DNA from: Haematospirillum jordaniae
GTDB lineage: Bacteria; Pseudomonadota; Alphaproteobacteria; Rhodospirillales; Rhodospirillaceae
DNA: 64,000 nucleotides
Direction: 5' to 3'
NCBI RefSeq assembly: GCF_001611975.1
Contig: NZ_CP014525.1
Span: forward strand, 488,001-552,000
Both the position numbers and the translations under genes were made by a program. Numbering within the stretch: position 1 is the stretch's first letter; each line of letters opens with the position of its first letter. Below, piece by piece: positions 1 to 8,037 of the stretch. The notes beneath the pieces are model-generated. The model did not search any database, was not told where the DNA came from, and saw only the letters and a list, made by a program, of their open reading frames with translations.

Positions 1-1662
1 AACGATGCCCTTGAGCTGCGCGTTGAAGAACGCACATCCCACCTTAATCAGGAAATCATGGAACGGCGCTCGGTCGAGGAGGCGTTACGCCAGAGCGAAG
101 AGCGTTTCAAGGACCTGACCGAGGTTTCCTCCGACTGGTTCTGGGAAACAGGCTTGGATGGTCGCATCTCCCTTGTCTCGGATCGATTCTTCAGTGTGTC
201 TGGTCTGGCACGGGAACGCATTGTCGGCCGACGCCTGAGTGAACTGGTCGAAAACGGAACCATATCAGACGTCAGCCAAGGAGCTGATTCCATTGAAGAA
301 ATGATGGAGCAGCGCGCACCTCTCATCCGTTATGACATGAGCATGCAGGGTATAGAGGAGCGGCTCTACTTCCGCATCAATGCCAAGCCCGTTTACGACT
401 TCAACGGCGACTTTACGGGCTATCGTGGTACAGGGCGTGATATCACCCAAAGCCGCCTGTTCGAGACACGCTTGGACGAAGCACGGACAGAAGCTGAACG
501 TGCCAATGCTGCAAAGTCTCACTTCCTGGCCAGCATGAGCCATGAGCTGAGAACACCGCTCAATGCCATTCTTGGGTTTGCGCAGCTGTTACGGGCTGCG
601 TCGGCCAATGCACTGACCGCAGCCCAGAAGAAATACGTTCAGCACATTCTTGATGCCGGTGATCACCTGCTGCGCCTGATCAACGAAATTCTTGACCTTG
701 CACGCATTGAAGCCGGCAAAGTTGATCTTTCGGTGGAAAATGTTGACGTCAGGCTTCTAGTAACGGAATCGACAGCCCTGCTGGAACCTTTGGCTGGAAA
801 GCGGCAAATCACCATTCATGCAGAAGGCAGTACCGACCCTGTCTTTGTCATGGCCGACCGCTCGCGCCTGAAGCAGGTGATCATCAACTTGGGCTCCAAC
901 GCCATCAAGTACAATCGTGAAGCCGGGCATGTGTACTTCAAGATCGGCCCCGCACCAGAAGCTGGGCACGTCCGGGTTACGGTCCAAGATACCGGCATCG
1001 GCATTGCACCGGAAATGCTCAAGAAAGTCTTTGAACCATTCAACCGCTTGGGTGCCGAGGCAACCAACATCGAAGGAACTGGCATTGGCCTAACCGTCAC
1101 CAGCCAGATCTTGGCTCATATGAATGGTAAGATCGGAGTAGAGAGCACACAGGGCGTCGGCTCTTCATTCTGGTTTGATCTACCTGCCGGCGACAACACC
1201 GTCAAAGTCAAAAAAGAGGAAATCGTTGAGGAACTTCCCGCCGGAAGCGGTGAGAAGCCTCTCAAGGTCCTTTATGTTGAAGACAATCCGGCAAACCGGG
1301 ATCTGATGCGCGATGTCATGGACCTGCGCGAGAATGTCACCTTGGTCATGGCCGAAGACGGCGCCACCGGTATTTCGATGGCATTGTCCGAAAAACCCGA
1401 TCTCATTCTTCTAGACATACACCTGCCGGACATGACCGGTATTGAAATTGCGCAAAGGCTGCGTGGCGGTGTTCTGGACCGCCCCGTCCCGATCATTGCT
1501 GTCAGCGCCGGCGCCATGAAGAAAGATATCGAGCGGGCCCGCGATGCCGGCATCGACGACTATATCTGCAAACCCTTCAATATAAGCCAGATGCTGACCT
1601 TGCTGGATCAGGTTGCCGATGGAAGCTACAAGTCCGGAACCCTGTCATCGGACAAGACATAG
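1..1662 (+). CDS. Hybrid sensor histidine kinase, 5' end outside window
   Basis: The frame is open from base 1 with charged, coiled-coil-like residues, so the true start is upstream; the ATG at 58 is internal. Counting residues from base 1, a PAS domain spans roughly 30-150, a short coiled coil follows, then HisKA with the H-box SMSHELRTP (His 181), then HATPase_c with an N box (NLGSNAIKYN), DTGIGI and GTGIGL glycine boxes. A C-terminal receiver domain begins near VLYVEDN and has the phospho-acceptor Asp in LLDIHLP (about 472). It should autophosphorylate on His and pass phosphate to its own receiver. No separate DNA-binding or HPt domain is seen before the stop. The signal sensed is unknown, and any membrane segment would lie upstream of the window. 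Confidence 0.93.
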   Translation, partial: NDALELRVEERTSHLNQEIMERRSVEEALRQSEERFKDLTEVSSDWFWETGLDGRISLVSDRFFSVSGLARERIVGRRLSELVENGTISDVSQGADSIEEMMEQRAPLIRYDMSMQGIEERLYFRINAKPVYDFNGDFTGYRGTGRDITQSRLFETRLDEARTEAERANAAKSHFLASMSHELRTPLNAILGFAQLLRAASANALTAAQKKYVQHILDAGDHLLRLINEILDLARIEAGKVDLSVENVDVRLLVTESTALLEPLAGKRQITIHAEGSTDPVFVMADRSRLKQVIINLGSNAIKYNREAGHVYFKIGPAPEAGHVRVTVQDTGIGIAPEMLKKVFEPFNRLGAEATNIEGTGIGLTVTSQILAHMNGKIGVESTQGVGSSFWFDLPAGDNTVKVKKEEIVEELPAGSGEKPLKVLYVEDNPANRDLMRDVMDLRENVTLVMAEDGATGISMALSEKPDLILLDIHLPDMTGIEIAQRLRGGVLDRPVPIIAVSAGAMKKDIERARDAGIDDYICKPFNISQMLTLLDQVADGSYKSGTLSSDKT

Positions 1663-1841
1663 AACTGAGAGCCATGTCCCTAGCAGGCTTTTTATCCGCA
1701 GTACCTGTGGATAAGTTTGATCTTTTCCTGTTGGCAGTGCTGTTCCCCCACGGACTGACCAAGAGACTCACGGGGATGCCTATAAAATAGGCAAATTTCT
1801 GCTAGCAGCAAAACGATACAATCTGCATAGGTGCTGCAGCA

Positions 1842-2438
1842 CTATGTATCCGATGAACGTGCCACCACATGACGCCCCAGACGTTCCAAAGTTGTTCGCA
1901 GATCTGGATCGGTTACATTATCCAGAAGATCATTCAATTCCTCCTCCTCTTGATGCGAGAGCTTTCTTGGAGGAACAACACGCGACACCCGCGGAGCAAG
2001 AGGAAGGGGGGCCTGTATGATCTTGATCCGGGCCACAGCCTGATAACCAAAATACCGATTGATTGTATCAAGAATGAATAGACGATCGTGATCAAGCTTG
2101 AGAGCAACAGGCCCTGATGCCGCACGGATCAGCAGTTCCCCATTTGCACGCGTTCCCTTGGAAAAACGCAGCTGCTCGGGCATGGTCTGTTTTGCGACAG
2201 CCTCACCAACAATGGCCGCCCAGTTGGCTATCAGATTGCCCTCGGCAAGCCCATTTTTCCCCAAGATTGGACGTGATACCAAGTCACTGACAGCACCAAC
2301 AGCCAAGGGACCCCGGGCCAACCTGCGAGAGGCAGCAGCGAAAGCTGGTTTTCCAGAACTGGGCAAAGACTTGGACAAAGGACAACCATCCAACAAGGAG
2401 ACACCACAAAACATGGGACAACACCTTGCATTTGGCAA
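1842..2438 (-). CDS. DUF721 / DciA-like protein
   Basis: About 198 aa. The central part (LIANWAAIVGEAVAKQTMPE and the following SGPVALKLDHD segment) fits the DUF721 family, which includes DciA, the helicase-loading partner of DnaB in bacteria lacking DnaC. The C-terminal tail is basic and then acidic. It is divergent from mutY, a neighbourhood usual for this family in alphaproteobacteria. The start is uncertain: no convincing ribosome-binding site precedes the first possible codon at 2438, and the first 25-40 residues look unlike a conserved N-terminus, so a later start is possible. Function as a helicase loader is inferred from family only. Confidence 0.8.
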   Translation of the reverse strand: MPNARCCPMFCGVSLLDGCPLSKSLPSSGKPAFAAASRRLARGPLAVGAVSDLVSRPILGKNGLAEGNLIANWAAIVGEAVAKQTMPEQLRFSKGTRANGELLIRAASGPVALKLDHDRLFILDTINRYFGYQAVARIKIIQAPLPLAPRVSRVVPPRKLSHQEEEELNDLLDNVTDPDLRTTLERLGRHVVARSSDT

Positions 2439-2486
2439 GTCCTGCCTTCAGTGTAAGCGTCGCATAAAACCTAACAATGACCGACC

Positions 2487-3545
2487 ATGACATCTGCATC
2501 ACCGGATACCATTCTGCTTGCATGGTATGATCGTAATCACCGGCACCTCCCGTGGCGCAGCCCACCGGATACATACGCCAACCCCTATCATGTCTGGCTG
2601 TCCGAAATCATGCTGCAGCAAACAACTGTGGCAGCTGTCCGGCCTTATTATCTGACCTTCCTCTCGCGGTGGCCAACGGTTGAAGCTCTTGCCGCAGCTG
2701 ATGATGGGGATGTCATGGCGGCATGGGCCGGCCTTGGGTACTACGCACGGGCGCGTAACCTGCTGTCCTGCGCGCGCATCATCGTCAGGGATCATGACGG
2801 CCACTTTCCCGGTACAGAGCAAGCCTTGCTCACGCTCCCCGGAATTGGGGCCTATACGGCCGCAGCCATTGCTTCCATCGCCTTTGGGCAGCGGGCCGTG
2901 GTTGTGGATGGAAACGTCGAACGTGTCATGGCCCGACTACACGCGGTAACAGACCCTCTCCCCGGGGCAAAGAAACACCTGCGCACCCTTGCCGACGCCC
3001 TGACCCCACAGCAGCGCTGTGGTGATTATGCACAGGCTGTTATGGACCTAGGAGCCACGCTGTGCTCCCCGCGCAGTCCAAACTGCCAGATATGCCCGTG
3101 GGTCAGTCTGTGCAAGGGATACCACCAAGGCATAGCAGCAGAACTACCGTACAAAACTGCCAAGACAAAGCGGCCCGGCCGCTACGGAACCGTGTTCTGG
3201 ATCACGGATCCCGAAGGCACTGTCCTGCTGAGGCAACGCCCTCCGAGAGGGCTTCTGGGCGGCATGACCGAAATTCCGTCTACTCCATGGCAGGAAGCTC
3301 CATGGACACTGGAAGATTCAACACCCCACGCCCCGATACAGGGAGAAACGTGGCACACAATTGCGGGAACAGTGCACCACACGTTCTCTCATTTTGACCT
3401 AGAGCTAAAGGTTATTGCCGGAACAGTTGCACAGACAGGGAACATCGCCGGACGCTGGGTCAAACCGGAACACTTTGACAAGGAAGCGCTGCCCAGTGTC
3501 ATGCGGAAAGTGATCCGTCACATGCAGAAACAGGACACCAGCTGA
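2487..3545 (+). CDS. mutY: A/G-specific adenine DNA glycosylase MutY
   Basis: 352 aa, the usual MutY length. It removes adenine mispaired with 8-oxoguanine in base excision repair. The helix-hairpin-helix glycosylase fold is clear: catalytic Glu in LSEIMLQQT (about residue 39), the HhH motif LPGIGAYTAAAI, and the catalytic Asp in VVDGNVERV. The four [4Fe-4S] cysteines follow the C-x6-C-x2-C-x5-C spacing (CSPRSPNCQICPWVSLC). The C-terminal third is the Nudix-like domain that recognises 8-oxoG. The gene is divergent from the DciA-like gene (48-base gap) and convergent with the zinc-ribbon gene. Confidence 0.96.
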   Translation: MTSASPDTILLAWYDRNHRHLPWRSPPDTYANPYHVWLSEIMLQQTTVAAVRPYYLTFLSRWPTVEALAAADDGDVMAAWAGLGYYARARNLLSCARIIVRDHDGHFPGTEQALLTLPGIGAYTAAAIASIAFGQRAVVVDGNVERVMARLHAVTDPLPGAKKHLRTLADALTPQQRCGDYAQAVMDLGATLCSPRSPNCQICPWVSLCKGYHQGIAAELPYKTAKTKRPGRYGTVFWITDPEGTVLLRQRPPRGLLGGMTEIPSTPWQEAPWTLEDSTPHAPIQGETWHTIAGTVHHTFSHFDLELKVIAGTVAQTGNIAGRWVKPEHFDKEALPSVMRKVIRHMQKQDTS

Positions 3546-3586
3546 ACAGACAACGCACCTCCAACCCCAGTCACAAGGACAGGAAA

Positions 3587-4660
3587 TCAGGGGACAGACG
3601 CACCAGAAGGAGCGGTATCCCCGACACCGGACGATGAGGAGGGCATGCGGCCACGTGCCCACTCAACCTCAAAACGCCGTGCCGCAGCCGATGGATTCTG
3701 GAGCTGAACGCGGAAACCGGTTGTATCACCGGCAGCCAGTTCCGTAACCGGGGCCTGTGCCGCAAGTTCTTGGACAACACGACCAGTCCCGTCAAAGAGC
3801 ACAAGGCGAATAAAGGGAACAGGACGTGAAGTAGAAGAGGTATTGGCTACAAAGCCGCGCACAACCAAGTTATCAACCCCGCCATGCAGGACCCGTTCCC
3901 CGGTCACCTCGCGGAAGGTAAGACCAAGGCCGGGGATATCAATCTCGATACCAACCATCCGGAACAGGGCCTCAGCATCCTCATAGGTCTTTACAATCGG
4001 CACGCGCCAGAACCAAGCCGCACCGGCCATAACCCCAACAACAATGATCAGGAACAGGAGGGAGGAGAACAGAGTCCGGATCCAGCCACCACCACTTGCC
4101 TTCTTGCGCACAAAGGGGGACGCAATATCATCACCGTCGGGAAAGTCCGGAAAATCGGGAATGGCATCGTCATCGCGACTGACAAGACCGGAAAATTCCT
4201 CAAGGGCATCGTCACCACGACGCGGTGTATCAGAATCGTCTGCCTCCAGTGGATCGAGACGAGCCAAGGCGTCATCATCTTCCGCATCATGGGCACTGGC
4301 GGCATCAACAGGACCCATGGGGTCAAAATCCGGGTCCTCGCCGATATCACCGATAATATCAGACGCAACCGGATCAATATCAACCTCGGTATCGTCATCA
4401 GGAGATGGTGGCGGCTCGGCCTCCATTGGAAGATCGGACACCGGTGGCAAGGGTTCCGGGGGCAAAGGATCAGGAGGGGGCGGAGCCGGTGGCTCGACAA
4501 CAGGCGCAGATTCTGCCGGCGCTTGGACAGGCGCCGCAGGGGGCGGCATCTGCCGCCACAAATGGCCGCACTGCGAGCATTTCAGTTTGCGCCCATTCGG
4601 ACCGATCGCCCCTTCGGGCACGGAGAAAAGAGTCGCGCAATTGGGACAGGTAATATCCAT
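3587..4660 (-). CDS. Zinc-ribbon (MJ0042-type) DUF3426 membrane protein
   Basis: 357 aa from the ATG at 4660, chosen because the protein then begins MDITCPNC, the typical start of MJ0042-type zinc ribbons. Cysteines lie in CPNC and, about 25 residues later, CSQC. A long Pro/Ala-rich then Asp-rich linker (about residues 38-185) leads to one transmembrane helix ([20 protein letters not shown]) and a C-terminal domain resembling DUF3426, predicted outside the cytoplasm. Codons upstream of 4660 are open but look non-conserved. The gene sits divergent from ftsE-ftsX. Its precise role is not known; a link with envelope or division functions is only suggested by position. Confidence 0.85.
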   Translation of the reverse strand: MDITCPNCATLFSVPEGAIGPNGRKLKCSQCGHLWRQMPPPAAPVQAPAESAPVVEPPAPPPPDPLPPEPLPPVSDLPMEAEPPPSPDDDTEVDIDPVASDIIGDIGEDPDFDPMGPVDAASAHDAEDDDALARLDPLEADDSDTPRRGDDALEEFSGLVSRDDDAIPDFPDFPDGDDIASPFVRKKASGGGWIRTLFSSLLFLIIVVGVMAGAAWFWRVPIVKTYEDAEALFRMVGIEIDIPGLGLTFREVTGERVLHGGVDNLVVRGFVANTSSTSRPVPFIRLVLFDGTGRVVQELAAQAPVTELAAGDTTGFRVQLQNPSAAARRFEVEWARGRMPSSSSGVGDTAPSGASVP

Positions 4661-4747
4661 GAACGTATCTGTCAGCCCCGGTGTATCTTGTCTCTTATAG
4701 AACGGGGTCTGCCCTGAAACAAGCATAGCGGTATCGAACAGAAAAAC

Positions 4748-5611
4748 ATGGCTGCCGATTTGACTCTCCGCTCCCTGTGGACGCAGACGACAGCCTGTGC
4801 CAATCTGCGCTCCGGCCCGCATGGAACAAAGGACAGGGTCTGCGTGACATACCTACCCAGAGGTCAGGACAAAAAAACCGTAAACGTTGCAGGTGAGCGC
4901 GGTGGCTCGGCCATCCGCCTCGAGTGCGTTGGCCTGCGCTATGGCAACGGGCCAGAAGTCCTGCAGGATATCAGCTTCAATCTCCCCCCCGGCTCCTTCC
5001 ATTTCCTGTGCGGGCCTTCGGGGGCTGGAAAAACCTCGCTTCTCAGCCTGTTATACTTGGCAAGGCGCCCCTCGCGCGGGCGGCTGTCCCTGTTTGATAT
5101 CGACGTTGGTGCCATCAGCCGGAAGGATCTTCCTGCCCTGCGACGACGGATCGGCGTTGTATTCCAGGAGTTCAGGCTTATGGACCACCTATCAACTCTT
5201 GATAACGTGGCCCTCCCCCTGAGAGTTGCCGGTGTATCGGAAGCCAGCATACAACGGCATGTTCCTGAACTTCTGGAGTGGGTTGGACTAGAAAAATACA
5301 TGCACACCAAGCCGGCAATTCTTTCTGGCGGGCAAAAACAACGGGTTGCCATTGCACGGGCCGTCATCAACAGACCTGACATCTTGGTGGCTGATGAAGC
5401 GACAGGTAATGTTGATGCAGAGACAGCCACCCGGCTGATGCATTTGTTCATGGAACTGAACCGGCTTGGCACCACCATTGTCATGGCGACCCACAACGAA
5501 GAGCTTTTGCGCCGTTTCCCCGCGCCCTGCCTGATGCTTCAGGACGGGCACGTCAGTATTTCAGAAAGTCCTGCCACCGCGTTCATGCACGGCGGAGAAC
5601 CTGTATCATGA
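4748..5611 (+). CDS. ftsE: Cell division ATP-binding protein FtsE
   Basis: ABC ATPase that with FtsX regulates septal peptidoglycan hydrolysis at the divisome. It has Walker A (GPSGAGKTS), signature (LSGGQKQR), Walker B (ILVADEAT) and switch His (MATHNEE). Typical FtsE is 220-230 aa, but the longest reading is 287 aa. The conserved domain starts only around base 4910 ([11 protein letters not shown]), so the true start may be later, for example the GTG at 4844. No strong Shine-Dalgarno decides this. The stop overlaps the ftsX start (ATGA), which suggests translational coupling. Confidence 0.93.
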   Translation: MAADLTLRSLWTQTTACANLRSGPHGTKDRVCVTYLPRGQDKKTVNVAGERGGSAIRLECVGLRYGNGPEVLQDISFNLPPGSFHFLCGPSGAGKTSLLSLLYLARRPSRGRLSLFDIDVGAISRKDLPALRRRIGVVFQEFRLMDHLSTLDNVALPLRVAGVSEASIQRHVPELLEWVGLEKYMHTKPAILSGGQKQRVAIARAVINRPDILVADEATGNVDAETATRLMHLFMELNRLGTTIVMATHNEELLRRFPAPCLMLQDGHVSISESPATAFMHGGEPVS

Positions 5612-6507
5612 TAGCTGGATGGTTCCGTACTGATCTGCCTGTTGCAACAGACCCCGCAGGTCACTTTCTGCCCTGGTTGGTCGCTATCATGACATTTCTG
5701 GCTGCCATGGCGTTAACGGGTGCCCTGACCCTCAGCAGTCTGTCCGCTCGGTGGGAGAGCACGATGACCGGCACACTGACCATACAGATCCCGGCTATGG
5801 CCGCGGATACAGGGCCGGGCAGTGCCACGCATAAACGTATCGATCACATTGCGCGGAGCCTTGAAGCACTGCCGGGCGTACAACGTGCAGAGCCTATTCC
5901 AGCAGAACACGTCGCAACGCTTCTGGAGCCATGGCTTGGGGCCGGAAACTTGGCCCGCGAACTCCCGCTCCCACATCTGATCGATGTATTGCTGGATGAA
6001 GGAAGCGGCAGCGACCTTGCCGTGCTGGAGAAACACCTACAGGCCATAGCACCCGGAACAACAATCGATGATCACCGGGTATGGCTGTCCCGCCTGATCA
6101 AGGCTTCGGTTATCCTGCGCCTGCTGGCTTGGATTATGCTCTCCCTTGTTGTGGGCGCAACTACGGCCACTGTTGTCCACGCAACCCGGGCATCGCTGGC
6201 CGTTCATCGTCCACAGATCGAAGTGATGCATCTGGTGGGGGCAACAGACAGCTATATTGCAGGGCAGTTCGCCCGCCGGACTTGCATGCATGCCGTTGCG
6301 GGCAGCCTTCTGGGGCTTGTACTGGCATGGCCGGCTCTGTGGGGCGTACGCTCCATCCTGTCCAACATCGACGGTGGCCTGATACCGGAAACATCTGTTG
6401 ACGCCTTGCATGTTGTCGCATTATGCAGCCTGCCGTTCCTGGCCGCCGGACTTTCTGTCCTGACGACACGGATCACCGTACGTCGGCAGCTGGCACACAT
6501 GCTCTGA
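5608..6507 (+). CDS. ftsX: Cell division protein FtsX
   Basis: 299 aa, the membrane partner of FtsE. One transmembrane helix lies near the N-terminus (about 22-45), followed by an extracytoplasmic domain of about 120 residues and three more helices (about 165-190, 220-245 and 265-285), the standard FtsX topology. The last part includes the VMHLVGATDSYIAGQF segment, characteristic of FtsX. It starts inside the ftsE stop codon, so the two are made together. Confidence 0.92.
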   Translation: MIAGWFRTDLPVATDPAGHFLPWLVAIMTFLAAMALTGALTLSSLSARWESTMTGTLTIQIPAMAADTGPGSATHKRIDHIARSLEALPGVQRAEPIPAEHVATLLEPWLGAGNLARELPLPHLIDVLLDEGSGSDLAVLEKHLQAIAPGTTIDDHRVWLSRLIKASVILRLLAWIMLSLVVGATTATVVHATRASLAVHRPQIEVMHLVGATDSYIAGQFARRTCMHAVAGSLLGLVLAWPALWGVRSILSNIDGGLIPETSVDALHVVALCSLPFLAAGLSVLTTRITVRRQLAHML

Positions 6508-6550
6508 ACGCCCCACTCACCTCCTGTCGCCACCAGCAGGAACAACGCCC

Positions 6551-7237
6551 ATGGTTTTGACCCGGTTTCTTCTCCGCCTTTGTGCAAGCCTGACCATAAC
6601 AGGACTGGCCTTTCTGGCCCTGTGGCTTCCGGGTCTTGTCTGGTTCACAGCAACCATGCCGGAACAAGTAGAAGACAGCAGCACCCGAACCGACGCAATC
6701 GTAGTACTGACCGGTGGCAGCGAGCGGATGCAGACTGGCTTCCGCCTTCTGGAACAAGGCATGGGATCCGTGTTGTTCATTTCCGGGGCCGGGCCAGGCA
6801 CCACACCGGGAGAACTTCTGCGCGATTCCGGAACCCTGAAGCCAGAAGCCCTGCGGAATCACATAGAGCTGGGGCACATTGCCGCTGATACGGTTGGAAA
6901 CGCTTGGGAAACCACCATATGGTTACGGAGCCATGGCTTGACTTCCATGCGTCTGGTAACCGGCAGCTACCACATGCGGCGCAGTCTTCTGGAATTCCAG
7001 GCTGCCATGCCAGAGGCCACCATTATCCCACATCCCGTATTCCCCGGGCTTGTAAAGCAGGATAACTGGTGGCAATACCCCGGAACAGCAGCTCTTTTCG
7101 CCACAGAGTACACGAAGTACCTGTTGGCACGGCTTCGCCTGTCCCTTCCCGACGCACCGGGAATACCAAAACCAGTCACGGGGATACCGGTTGCAAAACT
7201 ACATATGTTTCAGAAAGACGGAGCCAATCCACAGTGA
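6551..7237 (+). CDS. YdcF family (DUF218) membrane-anchored protein
   Basis: 228 aa. An N-terminal hydrophobic helix (about residues 5-32) is followed by a DUF218/YdcF-like domain starting TDAIVVLTGGSERM and containing FISGAGPGTTPGELL and TGSYHMRRSLLEF, typical of the family. In alphaproteobacteria this gene commonly follows ftsEX and precedes an acyltransferase, as here. E. coli YdcF binds S-adenosylmethionine, and others in the family (SanA, ElyC) act in envelope integrity. The role here is unknown. Its stop overlaps the GTG start of plsC. Confidence 0.88.
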   Translation: MVLTRFLLRLCASLTITGLAFLALWLPGLVWFTATMPEQVEDSSTRTDAIVVLTGGSERMQTGFRLLEQGMGSVLFISGAGPGTTPGELLRDSGTLKPEALRNHIELGHIAADTVGNAWETTIWLRSHGLTSMRLVTGSYHMRRSLLEFQAAMPEATIIPHPVFPGLVKQDNWWQYPGTAALFATEYTKYLLARLRLSLPDAPGIPKPVTGIPVAKLHMFQKDGANPQ

Positions 7238-8022
7238 TCCTGCTTGTTGTTCTGCGTTCGCTTGTCTTCAATATTTTTTATGTCATATGGACAATCGCCA
7301 TCGGCATTGTGCTAATGCCTCTTTTGCTTGTACCCGGACGACGGTCGATGCTGGCAGCGCGCTGGTGGGCCTATGGCTTGGTTTTTGGTGCACGCTTCCT
7401 GTGCGGTATTCGCTGGCGTGAGGAAGGACGGGAGCACTTGCCCCAAGGGCCGTGTATTATCATGAGCAAACACCAGTCAACATGGGAAACTCTGTATTTC
7501 CCGATGGTTCTGGGCAAGCCTGTTTATGTTCTGAAGAAAGAACTCCTGTCTGTTCCGATTGTTGGCTGGCATATGCGGAAATCAGGAATGATCGCCATCG
7601 ACCGCAAAGCCGGAGCAACGGCCATGAAAGTCATGCTGCGGGGTGTAGAAGAAGCCCTTGGGCGCGAATCCCAGATCATCCTGTTCCCCGAAGGAACACG
7701 GACCCAGACAACCGAATACATGCCATTCCAGCCGGGAGCGGCTGCCTTGTATTCACGCTTTGGCAAGTCTGTTCCCGTTGTTCCGGTTGCCCTCAACACC
7801 GGCATGTTCTGGGCCCGCAGTTCATTCATGCGCTATCCGGGAGAGATTGTGGTCCGCTACCTTCCACCTGTTCCACACGGACTGGACCGCGAAACCTTCA
7901 ACAGGACGATCGAGGACGCAATCAACAACACATCCCGTACACTGTGCGGCCTGCCCCTGCAGATGGAAAGTACAGCGGGGGCCGACAGCACAACAGATCC
8001 AACGAACCTTCCGGCTTCATGA
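7234..8022 (+). CDS. plsC: 1-acyl-sn-glycerol-3-phosphate acyltransferase
   Basis: 262 aa from the GTG at 7234. This start is preferred because it overlaps the upstream TGA (GTGA), has GACGGAG about ten bases before it and gives a hydrophobic N-terminus. A longer ATG reading from 7069 would lie inside the YdcF gene. The LPLAT signature is present: a variant of HX4D reads KHQSTWE (His-x4-Glu where most have Asp), and the second block is FPEGTRT. It should acylate lysophosphatidate to phosphatidate at the inner membrane. The Glu-for-Asp variant is known in some alphaproteobacterial homologues, so it is not proof of inactivity. Confidence 0.9.
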   Translation: MILLVVLRSLVFNIFYVIWTIAIGIVLMPLLLVPGRRSMLAARWWAYGLVFGARFLCGIRWREEGREHLPQGPCIIMSKHQSTWETLYFPMVLGKPVYVLKKELLSVPIVGWHMRKSGMIAIDRKAGATAMKVMLRGVEEALGRESQIILFPEGTRTQTTEYMPFQPGAAALYSRFGKSVPVVPVALNTGMFWARSSFMRYPGEIVVRYLPPVPHGLDRETFNRTIEDAINNTSRTLCGLPLQMESTAGADSTTDPTNLPAS

Positions 8023-8037
8023 ACAAGGTAGCGTCCT

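Noticed and set aside
3884..4717. Large plus-strand frames opposite the zinc-ribbon gene.
   Set aside because: Mirror of its low-complexity Pro/Asp-rich linker; no domain or start signal.
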